From Candidatus Cloacimonadota bacterium (GTDB taxonomy: Bacteria > UBA4055), in contig PDON01000035.1 in NCBI GenBank assembly GCA_002742935.1, forward strand, positions 1 to 39,641: DNA of 39,641 nt, read 5' to 3'. Of this stretch, positions 9,057-17,119 are shown one piece after another (within the stretch, counting starts at the first letter, position 1; each line of letters begins with the position of its first letter). Below the pieces are notes generated by a model. That model saw nothing but the letters and a program-made list of their open reading frames with translations. It was not told where the DNA came from and did not search any database. Made by a program: the position numbers and the translations under genes.

Positions 9057-9360
9057 GGCAAACCTCGATTTTGTTAAAATTAACCCCAAATCAACTTAAA
9101 TTACTCCAAATATCTAAGGGGTTTAGTTAGTACACATTTAATATAAATTTCAGATCAATTAGTTTAATTATTTTATAACCAACTATTTCAAACTCCAAAC
9201 TTTAGATTAAATCATATAGTGTATACATTCAATATATCTAAGAAGTTTCAAAATTCAAATATTTTTTAGTAAAACAATTAAGATTATATAATGGGATAAA
9301 TATTTCTCATGCAAATTTTATGGATAGTGTGAACAAAGAGGACAGGCACAAGATCTAAAC

Positions 9361-9443
9361 TACTTCCCTCCTCGCTCTTCCGTCTCCCGTCTTCGGTATC
9401 CTGACTTCGATCTTCCGTCTTCCATCTCCCCTCTCCCGTTTTC
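9361..9443 (-). repeat. Degenerate purine-rich short tandem repeat
   Basis: Within the 9057-9446 gap, this stretch is almost pure pyrimidine on the plus strand. On the minus strand it is a run of variants of GGAAGACGGGAGA: units of 7-10 bases such as GGAAGAC, GGGAGAC and GGAAGTC. It is clearly more GC-rich than its surroundings. A shorter stretch of the same type (GGAAGACAGGAGAGAGAG) is at 90-107 on the plus strand. The rest of the gap is AT-rich without a supported gene. Confidence 0.7.
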
Positions 9444-9446
9444 AAC

Positions 9447-10298
9447 CTAAACATTACCTAAAAATCCACCAAAAATCCCTCTGTCATTACCACTGAGATC
9501 CTTTATTATCTCATAGTTATAACCTTTAAAAATACCCTCTATATCCTCTCTCTGTTTATAACCGTACTCTAAGATAAATTTACCGTCACTCTTCAATATT
9601 GTGGGCAGAAGATCCTTTATTCTTCTATAAAAGGATAACCCATCACCATCATCTGTAAGTGCTGATCTAGGTTCAAAAAAAGCCACCTCTCTATCGAGAT
9701 ATTCCATCTCATTTTTCGCAATATAAGGAGGATTTGAAACTACTATATCAAACTTCTCTTTAACCCTAAACTCCTCAAAAATATCCTTCTTAAAAAAGGA
9801 TACTCTACTGTCAACTTTTAAGTTAACACTATTTATTTTTGCAATCTCCAGACCCTTTTCACTAATATCAATCCCAATACCTCTACTGTTTGGAGTAAGT
9901 TTTAATATGGATATAATAATAGCACCGGATCCCGTTCCTATATCCAATATTTTAAGCTCTCTTTCCCCAATATAATCAGAAACTTTCTCCACTAAAGTTT
10001 CTGTATCAAATCTAGGGATAAGAACATCTTTGGAAACTTTAAAATCATAACCCATAAAACCTGAACTGCCTATAATATGTTGAATAGGTTCATGATTTTT
10101 TCTTCTTGCAATAAGCTTGCGAAGATCAAGTTTTTCACTCTCTGTAACAGGCTTATCAAATTGAAGATAAAGATCCAACCTCTTCATATTGTAGTAGTTA
10201 CTTATCAAAGTTTCAGCTTCAAACCTTCCATTCTCAAAGCCATTCTTTTCAAGATACTCTCTGGAAAGATTTATTATATCCAACAACTTATAGGTCAT
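9447..10298 (-). CDS. prmC: Peptide chain release factor N5-glutamine methyltransferase
   Basis: PrmC methylates the Gln of the GGQ motif in RF1/RF2. The 283-residue protein has the family's N-terminal helical domain (about 1-75), including the RRKNHEPIQHIIG stretch, then the Rossmann methyltransferase with LDIGTGSGAI as motif I, GIDISEKGLEIA as motif II and VVSNPPYIA, the NPPY catalytic motif. Length is typical. Its ATG overlaps the end of selA by 11 bp, so translation is coupled. It is the last gene of the DUF4301-TrmH-OMP-HAD-selA-prmC string and is followed by the coding-free purine-rich stretch. Confidence 0.95.
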   Translation of the reverse strand: MTYKLLDIINLSREYLEKNGFENGRFEAETLISNYYNMKRLDLYLQFDKPVTESEKLDLRKLIARRKNHEPIQHIIGSSGFMGYDFKVSKDVLIPRFDTETLVEKVSDYIGERELKILDIGTGSGAIIISILKLTPNSRGIGIDISEKGLEIAKINSVNLKVDSRVSFFKKDIFEEFRVKEKFDIVVSNPPYIAKNEMEYLDREVAFFEPRSALTDDGDGLSFYRRIKDLLPTILKSDGKFILEYGYKQREDIEGIFKGYNYEIIKDLSGNDRGIFGGFLGNV

Positions 10299-11682
10299 CT
10301 ATAATTGCCTTTAAATTCTCTTCAATTATTTGGTAATCTTTATCAAAAATTGTTCTTACAGAAAGGTAGTATTTCTCATTTCTTACAAATCCAAAAACAG
10401 GTGTAGAACTCTTAACTCTCATCTGTTCACTAAGCTTATTTGGAGAAACTTTTTTCTGATCTATTGAAATAGCCCAACCATTAAGAAGCTGTGTAGGCAT
10501 AGTTCCCGATCCCGCTTGATCCTCTATAGCCTCAGTCTCAACTTTCCAATCATCAGGTAGAAAATCTACTAAAAACTCTTTCAATCTTTTAGCCCTGTTT
10601 TCCAACTCATCTACTCCCATTGTAAGGAGATTAAAAGTTGTATTCACCTCTCTGATACTATTTTTAAGATACCCCTTAAGGGTCTCCTCTAAAAGAGCCA
10701 ATCTTATTTTATCAAGCCTGAAAGCTCTCATATAAGGGTTCTTTTTAACCTTTTCTACAAGCTCTCTCTTACCTGCAATTATACCGCATTGAGGGCCACC
10801 CAAAACCTTATCTCCACTAAATGATACAAGATCAATTCCGGCTCTTATACTCTCTTGAACCAGAGGCTCGTGAGGAAGGCCATACTTACCCAGATCCTCA
10901 ATAATCCCACCACCAAGATCGTAGTATGAGTAGATCTTATACCTTTTAGCTATATCGGAAATCTCCTCAAGTGATGTTTCCTCAACAAAACCCTTAACTT
11001 TATAGTTACTGGTATGAACCTTTACCAAAGCTCCTGTATTTTCTGTAATATTATTCTCATAATCAAAGGGGTGAGTTTTGTTTGTAGCTCCAACCTCTTT
11101 CATAATACAACCGGATTTTTCAATAATATCGGGCATTCTAAAAGAACCCCCTATCTCAACCTGCTCGCCTCTTGAAATAATAACCTCCTTATCTTCAGCA
11201 AGAGCATTTAAACATATCATTACGGCAGCTGCATTATTATTTACAACAGTTGCAGCTTCAACACCTGTTAAAAGAGAAACTAAACTATCAATCTTATCCT
11301 CTCTTCTCCCTCTCTTTCCACTTTTAACATCAACCTCTAAAGTTGAATAACCTTCCATTACCGAAAGAGCTTTTTCTACGGCACTTTTAGAAAGAGGAGC
11401 TCTCCCAAGACCGGTATTTAAAACGATTCCCGTACCATTAACCATAGCAGTTGTAAAATCGGATAGTATAATATTGATTCTCTTTAAAACCCTTTTTATT
11501 ACGAAATCATAATCTAGGCTTTTAACCTTTCCTGAAGCTATATCTTTTCTTAAAAGATTGAGTTCATCACCTATAATCTTTACAATAAGTTTTCTATCGT
11601 AGTTCTCAAAAATTGGGATTAATCTCTCATCTTCAATAACTAGATCAACCTTTGGGATCATCTTAAACAACTCTTTTTTCAT
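10288..11682 (-). CDS. selA: L-seryl-tRNA(Sec) selenium transferase
   Basis: SelA converts Ser-tRNA(Sec) to Sec-tRNA(Sec) with selenophosphate, using PLP. The 464-residue length is standard. Visible: NGTGIVLNTGLGRAPLS, VVNNNAAAV, SRGEQVEIGGSFRMPDI, YYDLGGG and the PLP-lysine block FSGDKVLGGPQCG with Lys292. All are canonical for SelA. The start abuts the HAD stop (11683) without a gap, and prmC overlaps the end. selB, selC and selD are not in this window, so the system's completeness cannot be judged, but the enzyme looks functional and implies UGA-encoded selenocysteine in this organism. Confidence 0.96.
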   Translation of the reverse strand: MKKELFKMIPKVDLVIEDERLIPIFENYDRKLIVKIIGDELNLLRKDIASGKVKSLDYDFVIKRVLKRINIILSDFTTAMVNGTGIVLNTGLGRAPLSKSAVEKALSVMEGYSTLEVDVKSGKRGRREDKIDSLVSLLTGVEAATVVNNNAAAVMICLNALAEDKEVIISRGEQVEIGGSFRMPDIIEKSGCIMKEVGATNKTHPFDYENNITENTGALVKVHTSNYKVKGFVEETSLEEISDIAKRYKIYSYYDLGGGIIEDLGKYGLPHEPLVQESIRAGIDLVSFSGDKVLGGPQCGIIAGKRELVEKVKKNPYMRAFRLDKIRLALLEETLKGYLKNSIREVNTTFNLLTMGVDELENRAKRLKEFLVDFLPDDWKVETEAIEDQAGSGTMPTQLLNGWAISIDQKKVSPNKLSEQMRVKSSTPVFGFVRNEKYYLSVRTIFDKDYQIIEENLKAIIDDL

Positions 11683-12438
11683 CTATCTTTCTCCATATTT
11701 TTCAAAAATAAAATTTAATATCTGATCTACACCTTTTGTGGTATCATAGTCTGCTATATTTAAACAAGATTTTGAGTAATTTTTAATATTAACACTATCT
11801 TTACCCGTAACTGAAGGCAAAAGAGTGTTATAGTTTGACGGTAAAAATGCTATATCACACTTTTTAAGCATCTCTCTATCGTTTAAGGAATCCGCTATTC
11901 CGATTAGGGTTGCAGAACTTGAAACATGTCTCATCCCTGTATATTTATCAAAATTTTTTGGTACAATATCTACGGCTACACTTGAATATGTTACCCTAAA
12001 ATATGAGAAATCATAAGGTTTTAAAAAATCTAATACTTTGTTGTAAAACTTCTCAACACTTTCCCCATAGTTTACAAATAGCGAAATTGAGGTTAATCTT
12101 CTTGCAAACTTATAAACCTCTTTAAAATTTTCCTCTTCAAGAGTTTTTTGTAGAGAGGAAAATTTCTCAACATCATTGAGATTGGATATAATAGTTTCCT
12201 CTATATTATTGTATGAAACAACGGCTCCGGTCTCCAAAATAGAACCATCAAAATATCTTAAAATATCACCGAGTTTTCTCTTAACAAAGGGTAAATCGTT
12301 TCCGGTACAGATAAAAAGGGACATATTTTTAGGCTTGCTTTTAAGAGTAGTTATTAAATTCTTATAGATACCCTTCTCTATCTTCTCCTCCTTATTTAAA
12401 AGAGTTCCATGAAGATCAATACCAACTAAATACTCCAT
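11683..12438 (-). CDS. HAD-superfamily hydrolase with atypical DLHGT motif
   Basis: A 251-residue HAD-like protein related to the Cof/phosphoglycolate/mannosylphosphoglycerate phosphatases. Motif I is GIDLHGTLLN, motif II is probably FICTGND, and motif IV is IGIADSLNDREMLKKCDIAFLP. The first Asp (D8, the nucleophile) is present, but the second position of the usual DxD, the general acid/base Asp, is His10. The codon is a clear CAT. This could mean altered chemistry or a non-catalytic binding role. It starts 3 nt after the outer-membrane gene and abuts selA. A link to selenium metabolism is possible from position only. Confidence 0.8.
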   Translation of the reverse strand: MEYLVGIDLHGTLLNKEEKIEKGIYKNLITTLKSKPKNMSLFICTGNDLPFVKRKLGDILRYFDGSILETGAVVSYNNIEETIISNLNDVEKFSSLQKTLEEENFKEVYKFARRLTSISLFVNYGESVEKFYNKVLDFLKPYDFSYFRVTYSSVAVDIVPKNFDKYTGMRHVSSSATLIGIADSLNDREMLKKCDIAFLPSNYNTLLPSVTGKDSVNIKNYSKSCLNIADYDTTKGVDQILNFIFEKYGER

Positions 12439-12441
12439 TTT

Positions 12442-13443
12442 CTACCTTCCAAAATTGTAAGCTAAATCAACTTTTAATGTAAGTTTAGAAAGATTCTTTT
12501 TACTTAAAAGAGAACTGTCCAAAACCCCTAGGTTGATATGAAATCTATCAATAAATATCTTTGCACTACCACCAACTCTATGAACAACACCCTCTAAATC
12601 ATCAAAATCTGCAAAAGCTGATGGGATATAGTAGTATGAAGCTGAAAAGATAAGCTCATCTTGTAATTTGTATGATCCTATTATCCCCCCCTCTAAAACC
12701 CAGCTATTGAGAAGATCCTCTGTTTTTGGAAACTCCCTGTATGTTGTTGAAAGATTAAAATCCCAATCCTTTAATCTATAGCTAAAAACAGTGTTTATTG
12801 TAGTTCCTGTAAAGAATGAGAAGGGGTTATCATTTTTATCTGAAATCCTTGTAACTAAAAAAGGTTTAGTTGAAGCTCCTACATGTATAGAGGTTCTGGG
12901 TGTCGCCACAAGATCAACTTTAGCTCTAAAGGAGACTCCACCTTCATAGTAGTAGGGATCTTCACTACCACTAACCACCTCTTTATATCCACTTACATTA
13001 TAATCTATTCCCATTGAAACACAATTTTTACCTATGTTACTAATAAAACCAAGTGAGTATCTATCCAATTTCAGATGGAACTCTCTATCCAAGTTCCTGT
13101 CAAAGATTGCTCTGTAGGGGGTATGGTAGGAGATATAAGGAATAAAATCTTTTCTATGATTCCATACCAAAGTAATGGTTTTTAAGGGATCTATATTTTC
13201 AAGCCTTTTTACAGATTCTGTATAATCTCCACCTTTTGTTACATTTATTGATACCATACCAAAAAAAGATTTTGTCTTGGTAAGCTCTTGGGTTGTCGTT
13301 GGTAAAAATCCAAAGATTTCATCGCCGGAACTAATATAGTTTACCGATGGGAAATCGAGATTGAGATTATCATTTATCCTAAACTCAGAACCCATTAGAC
13401 CGGTTGATATTAACACCAGAACAACTATTAGTAGTTTAACCAT
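12442..13443 (-). CDS. Predicted outer-membrane beta-barrel protein
   Basis: A 333-residue protein with a signal peptide (about residues 1-18, ending near GLMGS). The rest has alternating polar/hydrophobic strands rich in Tyr, Phe and Ser, for example KDWDFNLSTTYREF, LIFSASYYYIPS and a last strand LTLKVDLAYNF, which suits an integral outer-membrane barrel of about 14 strands. There is no close family I recognise; porin- or FadL/PorV-like transport would be a guess. It overlaps the TrmH-type gene by 8 bp upstream and is 3 nt from the HAD gene, so it sits inside an otherwise cytoplasmic operon. Confidence 0.65.
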   Translation of the reverse strand: MVKLLIVVLVLISTGLMGSEFRINDNLNLDFPSVNYISSGDEIFGFLPTTTQELTKTKSFFGMVSINVTKGGDYTESVKRLENIDPLKTITLVWNHRKDFIPYISYHTPYRAIFDRNLDREFHLKLDRYSLGFISNIGKNCVSMGIDYNVSGYKEVVSGSEDPYYYEGGVSFRAKVDLVATPRTSIHVGASTKPFLVTRISDKNDNPFSFFTGTTINTVFSYRLKDWDFNLSTTYREFPKTEDLLNSWVLEGGIIGSYKLQDELIFSASYYYIPSAFADFDDLEGVVHRVGGSAKIFIDRFHINLGVLDSSLLSKKNLSKLTLKVDLAYNFGR

Positions 13444-14224
13444 AAACTTGACCTGTATAACTATTTATTAAAATTGCTGCAGCTGATCCAACATTTATAG
13501 AGTTTTTAACCCCCCTCATAGGGATCTCAACAACAGTATCAACCAGAGAAAGAGTATTTTCACTTATACCGATCTCCTCATTACCAAATATTATAGCGGT
13601 TTTTTTCTTAAAGCTATATTTGTAAAGAGGGATACTCTTTGTAGCTGTTTCAGAAGCGACTAAGGTATAACCTTTATTTTTAAGATCTTCTAATGCCTTA
13701 TTAATGGTATCAACCTTCAAAATATCAACAAAGGGTATTGAACCCTTAGCTGTCTTTTTCACAGAGATATTCTCAATATCCGGAGTATATCCTGTCAATA
13801 TAAGTTTTCCAACCCCAAAACATTCACAACTTCTAATGATAGACCCTACATTAAAAGCAGATCTAAGGTTTTCAACAACTATAACAAGATCACTCTTAGA
13901 AAACTCGCTTTTTTCAAGATCTGACCTGACCTGAATAAAACTATTTTCAGATATAGGATAACCGGTCTCCTCTTTTAGAGAATGGATTAAAAGGTGGTAG
14001 GACTCCAACCTCCCCCTTCTGGTTTGAGATGATGATTTAAACCTCTCATACGCCCAACTGAGATCTTTTGAGGAGTTTAACAATAGTTCTATATGATTGG
14101 TATCTTCGCAGCTGACAAAATCCCCTTTTAAAAGATTATCTCTTAAAGGGATGAGAAGATCAGCAACCCTATTACATCTGGTTTTATAGGGAAGAGTTAG
14201 AAATTTTTTCAGACTAATACTCAA
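13436..14224 (-). CDS. TrmH/SpoU-family RNA 2'-O-methyltransferase
   Basis: The 262-residue SPOUT methyltransferase has an N-terminal extension of about 110 residues and then the three SpoU motifs: NLRSAFNVGSIIRSCE (motif 1), IIFGNEEIGIS (motif 2) and IPMRGVKNSINVGSAAAIL (motif 3). Members 2'-O-methylate tRNA G18 or 23S rRNA G2251; the extension does not tell which. The start is TTG at 14222-14224, with AGGG about 7 bases upstream and 2 nt after the DUF4301 stop. It overlaps the next gene by 8 bp. Confidence 0.88.
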   Translation of the reverse strand: MSISLKKFLTLPYKTRCNRVADLLIPLRDNLLKGDFVSCEDTNHIELLLNSSKDLSWAYERFKSSSQTRRGRLESYHLLIHSLKEETGYPISENSFIQVRSDLEKSEFSKSDLVIVVENLRSAFNVGSIIRSCECFGVGKLILTGYTPDIENISVKKTAKGSIPFVDILKVDTINKALEDLKNKGYTLVASETATKSIPLYKYSFKKKTAIIFGNEEIGISENTLSLVDTVVEIPMRGVKNSINVGSAAAILINSYTGQVYG

Positions 14225-14226
14225 AA

Positions 14227-15741
14227 CTAACCCTGATGCTCTTTTCGAAGAAGATCATTAACAACCTTTACAGGATTAAATGTGATCATTGGAACCTCAA
14301 CAAAGATTGTTATCCAATCAGCCATTGCACCGTTCCACAAACCCGGAAGCTCTAAAGCTTTTAAAGATTTACCATCAACACTTTTCTCCGTTATAAATGC
14401 TTGATTATGATCTATATAGTTTTCAAGATTGAAATTATGACCTTGATAATCCCTCTTTGTATAGACGATATCAACAGGATTAAAATGTGTAGAGTTTTTT
14501 ATCATCTCATCATTCTCTTTAATAGATCTGTCAATCTGAGCACTCTCAACAATTTGAAGAGAGATCTTTCCATCTTGACCCTTTACATAGAACGGACCAC
14601 CACCGGGCTCTCCCTCATTTCTCACCATTCCACACACCCTTAAAGGTCTATTTAGAGCTGAAAAGATAAAAGATTTTTTCTCCTCATTGCTTAAACTTTG
14701 ATCACAATCTAAATCCAGATGTTTTTTTATAAATTGTAGGACCTCATTGAGATCAATATTCCCATCATCACAACTTTTTAGATAGTAGTTTATCTCCTCT
14801 TTTAATGAAAAAAGGTATCCGGCAATAAGTTTTTTGTTCTCAATTGTTGATGAAAGAAACTTTTGATTTACTACATTATCAATATTTTTTACAAAGAAAA
14901 GATCACCTTCAATAGTATTAAGATTATCAATAAGAGCACCATGACCACCGGGTCTTAACAAAAGATCTCCATCTTTGTCTCTAAAAGGTTTATTCTCCAT
15001 ATCAACAGCAATGGTATCTGTAGATCTCTTTTGAAAACTATAGGTAATCTCAATTTTTTCATCTGAATATTTTTTTATAAGATCTTTGGTTATAGAAATA
15101 AACCTCTCCTCATGTCCCTCTGATATAGTAAAATGTAGTTTAAGCTTATCTCTATACCCTTTAGCATATCCAAGACCTTCAACAATATGCTCCTCAATAG
15201 GGTTCGCACAACCACTCTCATAGTTGTGAAACTCAATAAAAGCCTTGGGATCTTTTGAAAGATTTATTCCATCACTACCTAAGACAGTATCTAAAATTTT
15301 TGCATACTCTTTAGTTTCTAATAACCTCTCAGTTTCACCTTTTAAAACATTATCAACCCTCTTATAGAAAGGAAACTTTTTAAAATTATCAAAAAATTGG
15401 TTGTATGATTTAAGCTTTTCTTGATCCTCCACCTTAGAAAGATCTCCGTTAAACCCATTTTTTAGAACTAGAAGATCTTTAAACATTCTGGTTGCAGCAC
15501 CGGAAGCAGGAATAAACTTAACAATATCAAGAAACTTAGCACCTTTATCAAACTTTTTTATATAGCTTTCTCTCTCTTCTGCGTTTAAAACAACAATCCC
15601 ATTACCCTCTGTAGCAGGCTTTACAATATTGGCAAAAGTTTGACCCTTCTCAAAATATTTTAACTGATTATTTAACCTTTCAACACTCTGCTCATTCTCT
15701 TTTATAAATTGAAGATCTTTTTCACTAAAACAACTTCCCAT
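14227..15741 (-). CDS. DUF4301-family protein
   Basis: A 504-residue cytoplasmic protein. It matches DUF4301 as I remember it: a start like CFSEKDLQFIKE, VKPATEGNGI, the FIPASGAATRMFKDLL block, a LLLRPGGHGALIDNLN segment, and a C-terminus with LPGLWNGAMADWITIFVEVP. The GAATRMF and GGHGAL motifs are reminiscent of sugar-nucleotidyltransferases or UTP-dependent enzymes (phosphate-binding loops), but the reaction is unknown. DUF4301 is familiar mostly from Bacteroidetes. It heads the operon running to prmC; GAGGTGATAG precedes the ATG, and a good promoter lies at 15828-15856. Confidence 0.8.
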   Translation of the reverse strand: MGSCFSEKDLQFIKENEQSVERLNNQLKYFEKGQTFANIVKPATEGNGIVVLNAEERESYIKKFDKGAKFLDIVKFIPASGAATRMFKDLLVLKNGFNGDLSKVEDQEKLKSYNQFFDNFKKFPFYKRVDNVLKGETERLLETKEYAKILDTVLGSDGINLSKDPKAFIEFHNYESGCANPIEEHIVEGLGYAKGYRDKLKLHFTISEGHEERFISITKDLIKKYSDEKIEITYSFQKRSTDTIAVDMENKPFRDKDGDLLLRPGGHGALIDNLNTIEGDLFFVKNIDNVVNQKFLSSTIENKKLIAGYLFSLKEEINYYLKSCDDGNIDLNEVLQFIKKHLDLDCDQSLSNEEKKSFIFSALNRPLRVCGMVRNEGEPGGGPFYVKGQDGKISLQIVESAQIDRSIKENDEMIKNSTHFNPVDIVYTKRDYQGHNFNLENYIDHNQAFITEKSVDGKSLKALELPGLWNGAMADWITIFVEVPMITFNPVKVVNDLLRKEHQG

Positions 15742-15827
15742 CTATCACCTCAAATAAGAATAAAATAAAACACATAAGGATACATCAAATCTACTGAACA
15801 ATATGTTAGTAGAAAATTAATAATTTA

Positions 15828-15856
15828 AGTATAAAGATTTATAGATATATTTTCAA
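15828..15856 (-). promoter_or_regulatory. Sigma70-type promoter for the DUF4301-prmC operon
   Basis: On the minus strand TTGAAA (15851-15856) and TATACT (15828-15833) are separated by 17 bases, about 85 bp before the DUF4301 start. The whole 15742-16118 gap is a divergent control region without a supported gene. Confidence 0.6.
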
Positions 15857-15997
15857 GTTAAATCAATTCAGGCTGTTGATAAACTTCCCATTACTTCATC
15901 ATCATTTTTTTTCAATGGATCTATTCAGAGTTTTAAGTTAAGCTGGTAGAATTTGCTGAAAAGTTTAACACATATTATACTATTAGAAAAATAGTTA

Positions 15998-16026
15998 TTG
16001 ACTTTACGATAGTAAACATACATTAT
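15998..16026 (+). promoter_or_regulatory. hutX: Promoter with embedded palindrome for hutX
   Basis: TTGACT (15998-16003) and CATTAT (16021-16026) are spaced by 17 bases, about 90 bp before hutX. Between them, TTTAC-GATA-GTAAA (16003-16016) is a perfect 5-bp inverted repeat that could be an operator. It is not a consensus Fur box, though heme genes are commonly iron-regulated. Confidence 0.45.
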
Positions 16027-16118
16027 ATACAGATGTTTAGATTAAATCTTTCCGATAGGTTGGATTAAATATTTAAACTATTTAGAGTTTATAATAAATT
16101 TACAGAAAAGGGGAAAAG

Positions 16119-16613
16119 ATGGGTTTAAGAGAAGAGATTGCCAATAAATTATCGGAAAATGGTAGTTTAACACCGGTAGAATTAGCAAAAGAGTTTGGCG
16201 TAAAAGAGTATGAAATTTTACAAAACTTACCTGAAGAGATTGCTAAAGCCGTTGACGCAAATAGATTTGATGAAATTATTCAAGAGGTAAGAGATTGGGG
16301 AGAATTACTATTTGTAAAAACTACTCCATCTTTCATAATTGAATTTAAAACAAAGGTGGCAAATGGAAAACATATGAAAGGTTATTATAACTTTGATATG
16401 AAAGACTCCCCAATGGGAGGACATTTAAAAGCCGATGATATTGAAAAAATTATCTTTGTAAGTAAAAAGTTTATGGGATTACTCTCCCACTCTATTGAGT
16501 TTTATAGAGCAGATGGGGAAGTTATCTTTAAACTATTTTTATCAAGAAATGAAAAAAGAGAGATCTTACCCGAACAATTAGAGGCGTTTAAAAAGATGAA
16601 AGCAAGATTTTAA
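16119..16613 (+). CDS. hutX: HutX/HuvX-family heme utilization protein
   Basis: A 164-residue protein of the HutX/ChuX family, cytoplasmic heme-binding or heme-handling proteins. Visible family landmarks: an N-terminal helical part with SLTPVELAKEFGV and LPEEIAKAV, then RFDEIIQEVRDWGELLFV, FIIEFKTKVANGK, the GYYNFDMKDSPMGGHLKADDIEKIIFVSKKFMG region quoted here only as landmarks (GYYNF, GGHL, FVSKKFMG), HSIEFY, and a closing FKLFLSRNEKREILPEQ. Length is normal for the family. AAGGGG sits 5 bases before the ATG. It is the only plus-strand gene among the first 29 kb and appears monocistronic. No heme transporter is next to it. Confidence 0.85.
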   Translation: MGLREEIANKLSENGSLTPVELAKEFGVKEYEILQNLPEEIAKAVDANRFDEIIQEVRDWGELLFVKTTPSFIIEFKTKVANGKHMKGYYNFDMKDSPMGGHLKADDIEKIIFVSKKFMGLLSHSIEFYRADGEVIFKLFLSRNEKREILPEQLEAFKKMKARF

Positions 16614-16761
16614 GTCTCTGTAAAATCATTATAGATTAGCAATGGTTTATACTTTATTACAAAATGGATTGATAGCCGGTTGATTATAGTTTCTAATCGG
16701 CATCATCCGTTTTATGGCATATCTTTGAAGGGATACTTAAAAAAATAGAAAGCTTTAAAAC

Positions 16762-16941
16762 TTACAAAAAGTCAGGCTCTAATGGTTTTCCGCTTTCGGG
16801 CAATAAAATAAATATTTCCTCTTTTATTTCATAGTAAAGTTCACATTTATCACAAATAACACCATCATTTTTACTATTAAAATGAACTTTACCCTTACAC
16901 ACGGGGCACGCAAGTATATTTATAATACTCTCTTTATTCAT
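16762..16941 (-). CDS. Trm112-family small zinc-ribbon protein
   Basis: A 59-residue protein. It opens MNKESIINILACPVCKG, with C12-PV-C15, and has a second pair ICDKC (C30, C33), then a YEIKEEIFILLPES segment. This is the Trm112/YcaR (UPF0434) pattern (LLxxLxCPxCxG...CxxCxxxYPIxDGIPxLL). In eukaryotes and archaea Trm112 is an obligate partner that stabilises methyltransferases for tRNA, rRNA and release factor; bacterial versions are less studied. The ATG overlaps the stop of the Cys-rich gene by 8 bp, so it is the last gene of the glucosaminidase-LDT-rsmI string. The neighbourhood with rsmI suits a methylation role, as inference. Confidence 0.85.
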   Translation of the reverse strand: MNKESIINILACPVCKGKVHFNSKNDGVICDKCELYYEIKEEIFILLPESGKPLEPDFL

Positions 16942-17119
16942 TAGTAGATCCTTTATAAATTTTACAAGATTTAAATCTTCTTATACAAAATTTGAGTAGA
17001 TAATCGTTATCAAGAGTTTCTCTATTATTCAATATTTTACAACAATTATCTTTAGAAAGGTTTGGACATGACCTATCTTTTTGAAAAACTATTCTTCCTT
17101 CTATTTTTGTGAAACTCAT
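16934..17119 (-). CDS. Small cysteine-rich protein overlapping rsmI
   Basis: A 61-residue protein with five Cys (C18, C26, C27, C45, C52) in the arrangement CPNLSKDNCC ... FCIRRFKSCKIY. Similar short proteins with CP...C...C....CxxY spacing exist as unnamed conserved proteins; metal or Fe-S binding is likely. Its ATG lies 47 bp inside the end of rsmI and is preceded by GAGGAA at the right distance, which supports real translation. Its stop overlaps the Trm112-like gene by 8 bp. The function is unknown; co-translation with two methylation-linked genes is the only clue. Confidence 0.65.
   Translation of the reverse strand: MSFTKIEGRIVFQKDRSCPNLSKDNCCKILNNRETLDNDYLLKFCIRRFKSCKIYKGSTNE

Noticed and set aside
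9361..9443. CRISPR array
   Set aside because: Units are 7-10 bases, degenerate and without spacers.
15998..16026. Fur box upstream of hutX
   Set aside because: The palindrome does not match the GATAATGATAATCATTATC consensus closely enough; kept only as a generic operator candidate.
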